From positions 1 through 64,000 of the forward strand of contig NZ_CAKKNC010000004.1 in assembly GCF_918741285.1 (NCBI RefSeq): a stretch of 64,000 nt of DNA. The letters run 5' to 3'. Positions 1-7,177 of this stretch are shown here, in pieces. The DNA is from Sphingobium sp. CECT 9361 (GTDB lineage: Bacteria > Pseudomonadota > Alphaproteobacteria > Sphingomonadales > Sphingomonadaceae). Below the pieces are notes generated by a model. That model worked only from the letters and a program-made list of their open reading frames with translations. It was not told the DNA's origin and ran no database searches. The position numbers were made by a program, and so were the translations under genes. Position 1 is the stretch's first letter. Each line of letters opens with the position of its first letter.

Positions 1-291
1 CGCCTCAGGATCGCCTCGCTGCCCGAGACGGTCGCCAATCCGCCCCTGCGCACCTTGATGGCGCACCCCAAGGACCATCTCTGGAAACAGGGGCTCGAAA
101 GGCTCGCAAGCCCGACCCTCATCGTCTGGGGCGCCGAAGATCGCGTCCTACCGCTCGACGCCGGGTTCATCCTGCGCAAGCTCATCCCCAATGCCGACAT
201 GCACATCTTCTCCAAATGCGGCCACTGGGCACAATGGGAACGTCCCGACGAGTTCAACGCACTGGTGGATAACTTCGTTAATCACCAATAG
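1..291 (+). CDS. alpha/beta hydrolase, C-terminal part (cut by window edge)
   Basis: The open frame enters from the left edge and ends at TAG 289-291, so only the last 96 residues are visible. They carry the C-terminal half of an alpha/beta hydrolase: PTLIVWGAEDRVLP supplies the acid residue (Asp after GAE) and CGHWAQWERPDEF supplies the catalytic His. The spacing and the GHWAQWE type of His motif are typical of meta-cleavage-product hydrolases (MhpC/BphD/XylF group), which hydrolyse C-C bonds in aromatic ring-cleavage products. The catalytic Ser is outside the window, so the substrate is inference. It probably belongs to a catabolic cargo block of the conjugative element that continues to the left. 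Confidence 0.75.
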   Translation, partial: RLRIASLPETVANPPLRTLMAHPKDHLWKQGLERLASPTLIVWGAEDRVLPLDAGFILRKLIPNADMHIFSKCGHWAQWERPDEFNALVDNFVNHQ

Positions 292-327
292 CTGTTCTAC
301 GCTGAGCCAAATCACGCCCAAACCGGC

Positions 328-1341
328 GTGATCAATCATCATCAATGTATTTCCGATATATCTCGGCCCGCTTCGTATCATGTGAGCGAGCCGGTGATTG
401 AATTGCGCCAGCTTCGCTACTTGATTGCGGCGGCCGAGGCGGGCAGCTTCAGTCGCGCGGCGCGCAGTATGAATATTAAGCAGGCCACCCTCAGCCGGCA
501 CGTCCTCGAAGTCGAGAAGCGCCTTGGTATGATGCTGTTCGACCGCAGAACGCGCGGCGCGACCTTGACGCCGAACGGCAAGACTTATCTGCGGACGGCC
601 CAGCGTATCGTGAGGGAGTTTGAGGAGCTGAACGCTTGGGTCAGTGCTACAAAGAACGGCGAAATCGGCAAGCTGGCCGTGGGGTTCTACACGTCCTTCT
701 CGGCCGGAAATCTGCGCGCCACCTTGAGCGAGTTCGGCGAACGCTATCCCGATGTGAAAGTGCGCGGATTCGAGCGCGACCGCGACTTGCTCCTTGCAGG
801 AATCGAAAACGGTCTGCTCGATATCGCGATCATGATTGGCGACACACCTTATCCGGGGCTGATGAGCCGCTCCTTCTGGAGTGAACGCATATTGGTGGCG
901 ATACCGGAAGGCCACTCGCTTGCCGCACGCGACCGTATCCACTGGAGCGACCTGACCGGCGCACGCTTCCTGTTGACTGAGCGAGATCCCGGCCCGGAGA
1001 CGCGCAACATGCTCTTGGGCAAGCTCGGGATGCCCGGCTACACGCCGGAGATCGACATGGACGACATCGGCCGTGACACGGTGCTGAGCGCCATCGCGCT
1101 TGGCGGACACATTTCGATCGTTGCGGAATCAGCGCTCGGCATTCAGGTGCCGGGAGTGGTCTTCCGCGAGATCCACGAAACCAACGGGCACATGCGGATC
1201 GGCTTTTCCGGCTATTGGCGCGAGGACAATGAGAACGCAGTGCTGCGCCGGTTCCTCGATTTCGTGGCCACGCGCTATTCGTTGCCGCCGATCCCTGCGC
1301 GGCCGTCCTCGCATCAGCAACCAGGAAAGGAGCCGTCATGA
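328..1341 (+). CDS. LysR-family transcriptional regulator (traR position)
   Basis: LysR-type regulator of normal family length. The N-terminal winged helix-turn-helix starts at ELRQLRYLIAAAEAGSFSRAARSMNIKQATLSRHV, followed by a linker helix and a periplasmic-binding-like effector domain to the end. The longest frame starts at GTG 328, but homology to the usual LysR N-terminus (one or two residues before LRQLRYL) favours GTG 382 or GTG 394, which would make it about 315-319 residues. In Tn4371-like elements a LysR gene called traR sits beyond trbI, exactly as here, so control of transfer genes or of the adjacent catabolic cargo are both possible. It overlaps the next gene by four bases (ATGA). 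Confidence 0.85.
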   Translation: MINHHQCISDISRPASYHVSEPVIELRQLRYLIAAAEAGSFSRAARSMNIKQATLSRHVLEVEKRLGMMLFDRRTRGATLTPNGKTYLRTAQRIVREFEELNAWVSATKNGEIGKLAVGFYTSFSAGNLRATLSEFGERYPDVKVRGFERDRDLLLAGIENGLLDIAIMIGDTPYPGLMSRSFWSERILVAIPEGHSLAARDRIHWSDLTGARFLLTERDPGPETRNMLLGKLGMPGYTPEIDMDDIGRDTVLSAIALGGHISIVAESALGIQVPGVVFREIHETNGHMRIGFSGYWREDNENAVLRRFLDFVATRYSLPPIPARPSSHQQPGKEPS

Positions 1342-1637
1342 CGCAAGGCAAGACACTCATCATCGTGCTGGTCACGCTCATCATCGGGTTCGGCGCGGGG
1401 TTCGTGCTGCGCCCGGTCATCAGCCCCGTCAGTCAGACGGCGGTCGGCACCGTCCCGACCGCACCGTCGGCCGAGGCGCGCGGAACACAGTATTTCGCGG
1501 CGCATCTGGATGAGGCGCGGCAAGTCGTGGCGCAATGCGCGGATGATTCGGCGCGCGGCGAGGAATGCGCGAATGCCCAGGCCGCTGTTACCGAGGCGGA
1601 AGGCCGAGCGCGCTTCAAGAAGTTCATGGGCAACTGA
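1338..1637 (+). CDS. small EexN-like membrane protein, putative entry exclusion
   Basis: 99 residues. The start overlaps the LysR stop (ATGA), so translation is probably coupled. Residues 6-25 form one membrane segment (LIIVLVTLIIGFGAGFVL). The rest is a short soluble tail with the pattern YFxxHxxEA...QC...EECANAQAA, which resembles EexN-type exclusion proteins that block redundant transfer into cells already holding the element. That assignment rests on the Cys/Asn-Ala pattern only. The C-terminus EAEGRARFKKFMGN is nearly identical to the C-terminus of TrbJ in the same element (EAEGRERFRRFMGN), which is unexpected for an unrelated protein. The element also encodes a separate TrbK-type exclusion protein. 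Confidence 0.6.
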   Translation: MTQGKTLIIVLVTLIIGFGAGFVLRPVISPVSQTAVGTVPTAPSAEARGTQYFAAHLDEARQVVAQCADDSARGEECANAQAAVTEAEGRARFKKFMGN

Positions 1638-1652
1638 GGACCGCGCGGCCCA

Positions 1653-1874
1653 TCAATTCCCCTGCGCGCGATGCCGGCGAAAGGCCCGGTCGGTTTCCAT
1701 GAACCGGGCCAGCATCGGCGCGACCAGCTTTTCAGGCGGAACCGGCGGTCCCCCGGTCTCGCCCGCGAGCGCGGCGGCATAGGCGACAAGATCGCGGTGG
1801 ATCGGCGCCGGCAGCTCCACGGTGAGCTTCACCGGCCTGTCGTCGGCCAGCGGCCCCAGCTTCAACTTCGTCAT
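1653..1874 (-). CDS. DUF2274 family protein
   Basis: 73 residues from ATG at 1874; the start codon overlaps the trbI stop, so it is the last gene of the trb operon. The sequence (LKLGPLADDRPVKLTVELPAPIHRDLVAYAAAL) has the look of a ribbon-helix-helix-like small protein: a short beta strand, then helices ending in MLARFMETDRAF. DUF2274 genes regularly follow trbI in elements of this type, but their function is unknown. It could be a DNA-binding regulator of the operon; that is inference from fold appearance. Confidence 0.8.
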   Translation of the reverse strand: MTKLKLGPLADDRPVKLTVELPAPIHRDLVAYAAALAGETGGPPVPPEKLVAPMLARFMETDRAFRRHRAQGN

Positions 1875-3067
1875 CGTGTCGCTCCAACAGGTTCGAGCAC
1901 CAGGTCGCGGGTCAGAACGACCCGCAACGGATGGCCCGGCCGAATGGTGAGCGTCGGCTGCACGTTCAATTGCCGCCGCACGATCTGCTGGCCGGTCTGG
2001 TTGATGGTGTCCTGCGAGCCGCGGCGCAGCGCGCGGGTGAGGTCGTCGTCCTCGTCCGCGCCCAGCTCTGTGCCAACGCCGAGGAGTGTCGAGATGGCGG
2101 CAGCCTTGAGCAGATTGCCCCAATGCTGGTTCACGCGATCCTGCAAGCCGGCGAACCCGGCCGCGTCGGCGCCGGGCTGGCGCTCGAGAACGATCGAGCG
2201 GCCGTCCGGCAATATCAGCCGATCCCAGGCCAGCAGCACGCGGGTCTGCCCGGCGGCGATCTCGCTGTCATATTCGCCGATCAGGCGCGCGCCCTGCGGG
2301 ATGAGGAGGATGCGGCCCGTGGGGCTGTCATAGACATTAGCCGTCACCTGGGCGGTGATCTGGCCGGGCAGGTCGGAACGGATGCCGGTGATGAGCGCGG
2401 CCGAGATGATGCTGCCGGCCTGCACGATGTTGGGCGATGCCGGAGCCGTAAGCCGCTCGACGCTCACCGTGCGCTGGCTGGACGCCTGGGCCATGAAGGC
2501 GCGCTTGGCGGCCTGGTCGCCCTGCGCCGTCTCGGCGGGTGGCGTGGCGGCAGGCGCTTCCGGCACAACCGCGATCTGCGGCATGGCCGCGCCCGCCCCT
2601 GCGGTCCCGCCGCCAAGGAACACGCCGCTCATGCGCGCGGCGTCGCGCTCCTGCTGGGCGCGCTGGCGGGCGGCCTCCTCGGCCTGAGCGCGGCCGTCGA
2701 CCTGAGCGCCGACCGGCGGGACCGGCACATTCTCCCCCCGCTGTTGGGCCGAAACGATCGGGCGGCCGAGGTCGCCGGGAAGCGGAGGACCGAGCCGCGG
2801 CGCCTGGCCGTAATCCTTCGGCCCCGACGTAATCGTCTCGGCCGTGGCGCGGCTCTCGGTGCTGTAGAGTTCCTTCGCTTCCTCCTGGCCCGCAGGCTTG
2901 AGCGCATAGATCAGCGAGCCGCCTATGCCGAGGCCGGCGGCGACGCCGATGACGGCCAGCGCCTTGCGCGACAGGCGCATGACGCGGGGCGGGTCGCCCC
3001 GAAGCTGGAAGGCTTGGGGATCGGATCGTGCCGCTTGCGGCGCGGCCGGTTCGACGGGATCGCTCAC
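1871..3067 (-). CDS. trbI: TrbI, VirB10-like channel protein
   Basis: 398 residues if started at GTG 3067, which overlaps the trbG stop (GTGA); the open frame runs further upstream but inside trbG. A cytoplasmic leader of about 30 residues precedes a membrane segment (ALAVIGVAAGLGIGGSLIYAL). A Pro/Gln/Ala-rich periplasmic linker and the VirB10/TrbI barrel domain follow (AGSIISAALITGIRSDLPGQITAQVTANVYDSPTGRILLIPQGARLIGEYDS). TrbI spans from inner to outer membrane in the type IV secretion core complex and works with TrbG and TrbF. Length and gene order match the family. Confidence 0.95.
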   Translation of the reverse strand: MSDPVEPAAPQAARSDPQAFQLRGDPPRVMRLSRKALAVIGVAAGLGIGGSLIYALKPAGQEEAKELYSTESRATAETITSGPKDYGQAPRLGPPLPGDLGRPIVSAQQRGENVPVPPVGAQVDGRAQAEEAARQRAQQERDAARMSGVFLGGGTAGAGAAMPQIAVVPEAPAATPPAETAQGDQAAKRAFMAQASSQRTVSVERLTAPASPNIVQAGSIISAALITGIRSDLPGQITAQVTANVYDSPTGRILLIPQGARLIGEYDSEIAAGQTRVLLAWDRLILPDGRSIVLERQPGADAAGFAGLQDRVNQHWGNLLKAAAISTLLGVGTELGADEDDDLTRALRRGSQDTINQTGQQIVRRQLNVQPTLTIRPGHPLRVVLTRDLVLEPVGATR

Positions 3068-4080
3068 GGCCGCCGCCCCCGTGCATGGTCGCGCACGATG
3101 CGGACACGCTGCTCGCTGCGCTTGTCGCCCAGGCGCAGCTCGGCGGCGGCGAACAGCCGATCCACCACCATATAGCGGCCCTGGACGCGGTAGTTGACCA
3201 ACTCGGCGTCGCCGGCCGCGCCGGTCACGAACAGCGGCGGCATCTCGCCCTGCGAGATCCCGGCGGGAAACTCGATGAACACCTGGACGGAATCGTCGAA
3301 GGCGCGGACAGGCTTCCACGGCGCGCGGTCGCCTTCGATCCGGTAGCGGAAATTGAGCGCCGCCACGTTCACGCCGGTCGCCGCCGGCGCGGCGGATGCG
3401 GCGGCGGCGTTGCGCACCTGCAAGGCGATCAGGGCGTCGTGCGGATAGGTCCACGAGACCGACGCCATGTAGGTCGCGGCCGTGGCGCGCAGCTCCAGAT
3501 GATAGGTGCGACGGTCGGTGTTGATGACGAGGTTGGTGGCGAGGTCGGACCGCGTTGGCTTCACGAGGATATGCACGCGGGCCGTGGCGCCGCTGCCGCT
3601 CACCGTGTCGCCGATGATCCAGCGCACGGTGTCACCGGCCGCGACCGGCCCGGCGCCCACAAGCTGTTCGCCCTCCTGCAACGCGATGTCCGTCACCTGG
3701 CCGGGCGCGGCATAGACCTGATAGAGCGCGCCGTCGGTCCAGGGATATTGCTGGATGGCGTTGAGGAAGCCGTCGCGCACCGGCTGCACGCGGGCGGCGG
3801 CGTTCGCCGCGCCGACGCGGCTGCGCGGATCGGCTGGCTCCGGCGGTGATGCGCTTTGCACCACCGGCTTCAACTGGCCGGGAAGCGGCAGCGGCTCGGG
3901 GATCGTCACGACCTCGACTACACGCGAGGGCTCTGCAGCGGGCGTCGCCGCGATCTCCACCGGCGGATCGTCATAGGTGATGGCGGGCGACTTCGCCGAC
4001 GTAGTGGCGCAGCCGGCGAGCGCGGTGGCGGAGACCAGCAGGACCGCCGAGGCGGAGCGACGGAAAGGCGTGTGCGTCAT
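3064..4080 (-). CDS. trbG: TrbG, VirB9-like outer-membrane-associated protein
   Basis: 338 residues. The N-terminus is a lipoprotein signal peptide with lipobox LAGC (cleavage before Cys near residue 24). A Pro-rich spacer leads into the two VirB9/CagX regions: YQVYAAPGQVTDIALQEGEQLVGAG...DTVRWIIGD and the C-terminal half with LNFRYRIEGDR and MPPLFVTGAAGDAELVNYRVQGRYMVVDRLF. TrbG forms the outer-membrane ring of the conjugation channel with TrbI. It overlaps trbF by four bases and trbI by four bases. Confidence 0.95.
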   Translation of the reverse strand: MTHTPFRRSASAVLLVSATALAGCATTSAKSPAITYDDPPVEIAATPAAEPSRVVEVVTIPEPLPLPGQLKPVVQSASPPEPADPRSRVGAANAAARVQPVRDGFLNAIQQYPWTDGALYQVYAAPGQVTDIALQEGEQLVGAGPVAAGDTVRWIIGDTVSGSGATARVHILVKPTRSDLATNLVINTDRRTYHLELRATAATYMASVSWTYPHDALIALQVRNAAAASAAPAATGVNVAALNFRYRIEGDRAPWKPVRAFDDSVQVFIEFPAGISQGEMPPLFVTGAAGDAELVNYRVQGRYMVVDRLFAAAELRLGDKRSEQRVRIVRDHARGRRP

Positions 4081-4760
4081 TGCGACAGCTCCTTTGACCA
4101 GTTGAGGGCGTTGACGAAGACGCCGAGCGGATTCTTGCGCAGCGCGTCGGGCGTGCGCGGCGGCTGCACGACGATGGTGAGGATCGCGGACCAGCGTTCG
4201 GTGGCCGCGAGGCTGCCGTCCTGATAACGGCGCTCGGTCCAGGCGACGCGGAAGCTGTCGGGCGAGGCCCGGATGACGCTGGATACATCCACCGCGACCT
4301 GCACCTTGCCGACCTGCGTGAAAGGGTCGTTGCTGCGCGCATAGTCGTTGAGCGCCATCGCCCCGCGATCAGTCGTGAAGTCGTAGGCGCGTAGCCAGTT
4401 CTGGCGGACGATCACCGGATCGGCGGGGATTGCGCGGACCTGCTCGATGAAGCGGGCGAGATGGAACGCGATCTGCGGGTCGGTCGGGCGGTAGCCGGCG
4501 TCGGCCGGCGCGACCGCTTGCGCCTCGCCCAGCCGATCGACCTGCACCACCCAAGGCACGATATGCCCGCGGGCCGACTGCCAGATGATGCCGCCGGTGA
4601 GGCCGCCCGAAAGCGCCAGCGCACCGAAGAAGGCGAGCCGCCAGTTCTTCGCCTGCACGCGCGCCGAGCCGATGCGGTCATCCCAGACCTGCGCGGCGCG
4701 CTGGTAGGGCGTGACGGGTTCGGCGGTCTGGCCGTAGCGGATGGTGGGGCGTCGGAACAT
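4077..4760 (-). CDS. trbF: TrbF, VirB8-like inner-membrane protein
   Basis: 227 residues. A cytoplasmic N-terminus (RYGQTAEPVTPYQRAAQVWDDRIGSARVQAKNWR) is followed by one membrane helix (LAFFGALALSGGLTGGIIW) and a periplasmic VirB8/TrbF domain including VPWVVQVDRLGEAQAV and FRVAWTERRYQDGSLAATERWSAILTI. It nucleates the inner-membrane part of the transfer channel. Three bases separate it from trbL, consistent with one operon. Confidence 0.95.
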   Translation of the reverse strand: MFRRPTIRYGQTAEPVTPYQRAAQVWDDRIGSARVQAKNWRLAFFGALALSGGLTGGIIWQSARGHIVPWVVQVDRLGEAQAVAPADAGYRPTDPQIAFHLARFIEQVRAIPADPVIVRQNWLRAYDFTTDRGAMALNDYARSNDPFTQVGKVQVAVDVSSVIRASPDSFRVAWTERRYQDGSLAATERWSAILTIVVQPPRTPDALRKNPLGVFVNALNWSKELSQ

Positions 4761-4763
4761 GGG

Positions 4764-6149
4764 TCAGTCCTTCTCTTTGATGTCGGGACCACCGCCGCCA
4801 CCGTGGCTGTCGCCCGCCTTCATGGTGTGGGCGAGGACGGTCGCGCCGTGGGTCATCGACTGGCGGTGTTTCATCGCCGCCGCCCAAGCGGGCGCACCCG
4901 AGGCGCCGGCGGCAGAGGAAGTGGTCGCCGCTCCGGCGGTCGCGGCGGCGGGCGCGGGCCCGCCGGTGATCGTGCCGCCGCTGGCGGTGAAGCCGGCGCG
5001 GACGCCCGCGCGGAAATTGGCCTTCATCGCCTCGCCGCCCTTGGCGGCCGCCTTGCGCAAGGGGGAGAGGACTGCGTTCGCCGCGCTTCCCGCCGCCGCC
5101 TGGCCGACCGCGGACATACCGCCCGCGACTGCGCCCGCGCCGCTCTTGCCCAGGGAGCCGAGGCTGTAGGCGCTGGTCGCGCCGCCTGCCATCTGAGCGC
5201 CACCCCGCGCGGTGGCGCCGGTCATCCGGGCGGCCGCGCCGGCGGCGGAACCAACCGCTCCCACGCCGAGCCGTGCTGCGGCTGCGCCGCCGACCACGGC
5301 GCCCGCCGCCGCGAGCGCGGTGCCGGCTGCCGCGCCCGCGCCGAGCTGCGGGCCGCCCGAGACGATGCCGTTGGCGATGCCGGGGCCGAAGATGGCGAGG
5401 CCCAGCAGCGATAACGCGGCGAGCGCGATGGCCATGACCTGATTGATGTCGGGCGCGACACCGAGGTTCGCGCCGGTGAACTGGCCGAACAGCGTGGTGC
5501 CGATGCCGGTGATGACGGCGAGGACGAGCACCTTGATGCCGGTCGAGACGACATGGCCCAGCACGCGCTCGGCCATGAAGGCGGTCTTGTTGAAGAAGGC
5601 GAAGGGCAACAGGACGAAGCCGGCCAGCGTCACCAGCTTGAACTCGATCAACGTGATGAAGACCTGCACCGCGATGATGAAGAAGGCGAGCACCACGATC
5701 ACCCAGGCGAGCAGCAGCACGAGGATCAGCGCCAGGTTCGAGAACACGGCCCACAGGTTGGAAAATTGGCCCGCCGCGTCCATCAGCGGCTTGCCGGCTT
5801 CAAGCCCCTTCGCGGCGATCATGCCGGGCTTCATGAAATCGGCGATCGACATCGCGCCGCCGCTGGCTTGGAGGCCGAGGCCCGCGAAGCTCTCGAAAAC
5901 GATGGTGGCCAGGGTCGAGAAGTTGCCGATGATGAAGGCGAAGGTGCCGATATAGAGCGTCTTCTTGACGAGGCGCTGAAGCACGTCCTCGTCCGCGCCC
6001 CAGGCCCAGAACAGGCCGGCCAGCGTTACGTCGATAGCGATCAGCGTGGTCGAGAGGAACGCGACCTCGCCGCCGAGCAGCCCGAAACCGCTGTCGATGT
6101 AGCTTTGGAAAACGCCCAGGAAGGTGTCGATGACGCCGGTGTCGTTCAT
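4764..6149 (-). CDS. trbL: TrbL, polytopic inner-membrane channel protein
   Basis: 461 residues from ATG 6149, whose start overlaps the trbK stop; the frame extends upstream but that part lies in trbK. Residues 20-240 hold about six hydrophobic segments (for example LALILVLLLAWVIVVLAFFIIAVQVF), the VirB6/TrbL domain. The remainder is an Ala/Gly-rich, low-complexity cytoplasmic or periplasmic tail ending in SHGGGGGPDIKEKD. TrbL-type proteins line the substrate path in the inner membrane. The long Gly/Ala tail is typical of this subfamily. Confidence 0.93.
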   Translation of the reverse strand: MNDTGVIDTFLGVFQSYIDSGFGLLGGEVAFLSTTLIAIDVTLAGLFWAWGADEDVLQRLVKKTLYIGTFAFIIGNFSTLATIVFESFAGLGLQASGGAMSIADFMKPGMIAAKGLEAGKPLMDAAGQFSNLWAVFSNLALILVLLLAWVIVVLAFFIIAVQVFITLIEFKLVTLAGFVLLPFAFFNKTAFMAERVLGHVVSTGIKVLVLAVITGIGTTLFGQFTGANLGVAPDINQVMAIALAALSLLGLAIFGPGIANGIVSGGPQLGAGAAAGTALAAAGAVVGGAAAARLGVGAVGSAAGAAARMTGATARGGAQMAGGATSAYSLGSLGKSGAGAVAGGMSAVGQAAAGSAANAVLSPLRKAAAKGGEAMKANFRAGVRAGFTASGGTITGGPAPAAATAGAATTSSAAGASGAPAWAAAMKHRQSMTHGATVLAHTMKAGDSHGGGGGPDIKEKD

Positions 6150-6451
6150 GGCACGAAGCCTTCTTCGGACGGCGACGCGCCGCCGTCGTGCTCTACGGCC
6201 GGGGCAACGTCGTCCTGGCGGAAGAAGCGGCGGCGGTTTGCGGCCCACGCCGCCTCGCAGCCGCTGTCCGGCATCGTGAGCGTGGCGCAGCGGTCCAACT
6301 CGCGGGCAAGCCGGTGCTGGCTTTCTTCCGCCGGCAAGGCGAGAGCCGGCGCGGGCGCCGGCTCATCGGGCCGGGTGACGGCGACGATCGCCACCGCCAT
6401 CATCATGCCGGCCAGCGCCGCAATGCCCGCGATCTTCGCCGTGCGCGACAT
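6146..6451 (-). CDS. trbK: TrbK-type putative entry exclusion protein
   Basis: 101 residues, between trbJ and trbL as in other elements of this type. An N-terminal membrane segment (IAGIAALAGMMMAVAIVAV) is followed by a periplasmic part with the conserved LDRCATLTMPDSGCEAAWAANRRRFF signature of the alternative TrbK family. The two Cys residues could form a disulfide. By gene position and signature it is the entry-exclusion protein, but exclusion activity is only inferred. A second exclusion-like protein is encoded at 1338-1637. Confidence 0.85.
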   Translation of the reverse strand: MSRTAKIAGIAALAGMMMAVAIVAVTRPDEPAPAPALALPAEESQHRLARELDRCATLTMPDSGCEAAWAANRRRFFRQDDVAPAVEHDGGASPSEEGFVP

Positions 6452-6460
6452 GGACGAGCC

Positions 6461-7177
6461 TCAATTGCCCATAAAGCGGCGGAACCGCTCGCGCCCCTCG
6501 GCCTCTTCTGCGGCCTGACGGGCGGATTGCAGCGCCTGCGCCCGGCCCTGCGCCGCGACCGCGGCGGTGAGGTCGGCGAGCTGCTGCGATTGCAGGGCGA
6601 GAAGCTGGTTGCCAGCCTGGGTCGCCTGAAGCGCGCCGGTCGCCGACTGGCTGGCCGAGACCAGCCCATCCATCGTCGTGCGCGCGCCCTCGATATTGCC
6701 GACCACGCCGGCCTGGACGCGCAGCGCGTCCTCGAACGCCCCGACGCTATCCTCCCAGCGCGCATTGGCGTTGGAGACCATCCGCGCGTGATCGCCGGTC
6801 AGCGCCGCGCCCTTATAGCGATCGGTGAACGCCTCCTGGACGTTCTGCACATCGTAGGCGATGCGCTGCGCTTCGCCGAGAAGCTGCTGGGTGCGCTGCA
6901 CCTGCTGCTGCAACTGCTGGAGCGAGCTGAACGGCAGCGAGGTCAGGTTGCGCGCCTGGTTGATGAGGCTGGTCGCCTGGTTCTGGATTTGCTGGATCTG
7001 GTTGTTGATCTGCTGGAGCGACCGGGCGGCCGTCAGCACGTTCTGCGCATAGTTGGTGGGGTCATAGACGATGCCCCCGAACTGCGCGTGCGCGGGCACG
7101 GGTGCGATGGTCGGCGCGATGGCCAAGGCGGCGAAGACGCTGGCCACGAGGGCGCGGCGGGCGGGCGGCAGTTTCAT
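6461..7177 (-). CDS. trbJ: TrbJ, VirB5-like periplasmic/pilus-tip protein
   Basis: 238 residues. A cleavable signal peptide ends at AHA-QFGG (about residue 32). The body is long coiled-coil helices rich in Gln (SLQQINNQIQQIQNQATSLINQ and LQQLQQQVQRTQQLLGEAQ), as usual for TrbJ/VirB5, a minor pilus component needed for pilus assembly and cell contact. The C-terminus EAEGRERFRRFMGN recurs in the small exclusion-like protein at the far end of the operon. The start overlaps the trbE stop by four bases. Confidence 0.93.
   Translation of the reverse strand: MKLPPARRALVASVFAALAIAPTIAPVPAHAQFGGIVYDPTNYAQNVLTAARSLQQINNQIQQIQNQATSLINQARNLTSLPFSSLQQLQQQVQRTQQLLGEAQRIAYDVQNVQEAFTDRYKGAALTGDHARMVSNANARWEDSVGAFEDALRVQAGVVGNIEGARTTMDGLVSASQSATGALQATQAGNQLLALQSQQLADLTAAVAAQGRAQALQSARQAAEEAEGRERFRRFMGN

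Noticed and set aside
148..1110. 320-codon minus-strand frame opposite the LysR gene
   Set aside because: Shadow frame; the plus strand has a full LysR protein.
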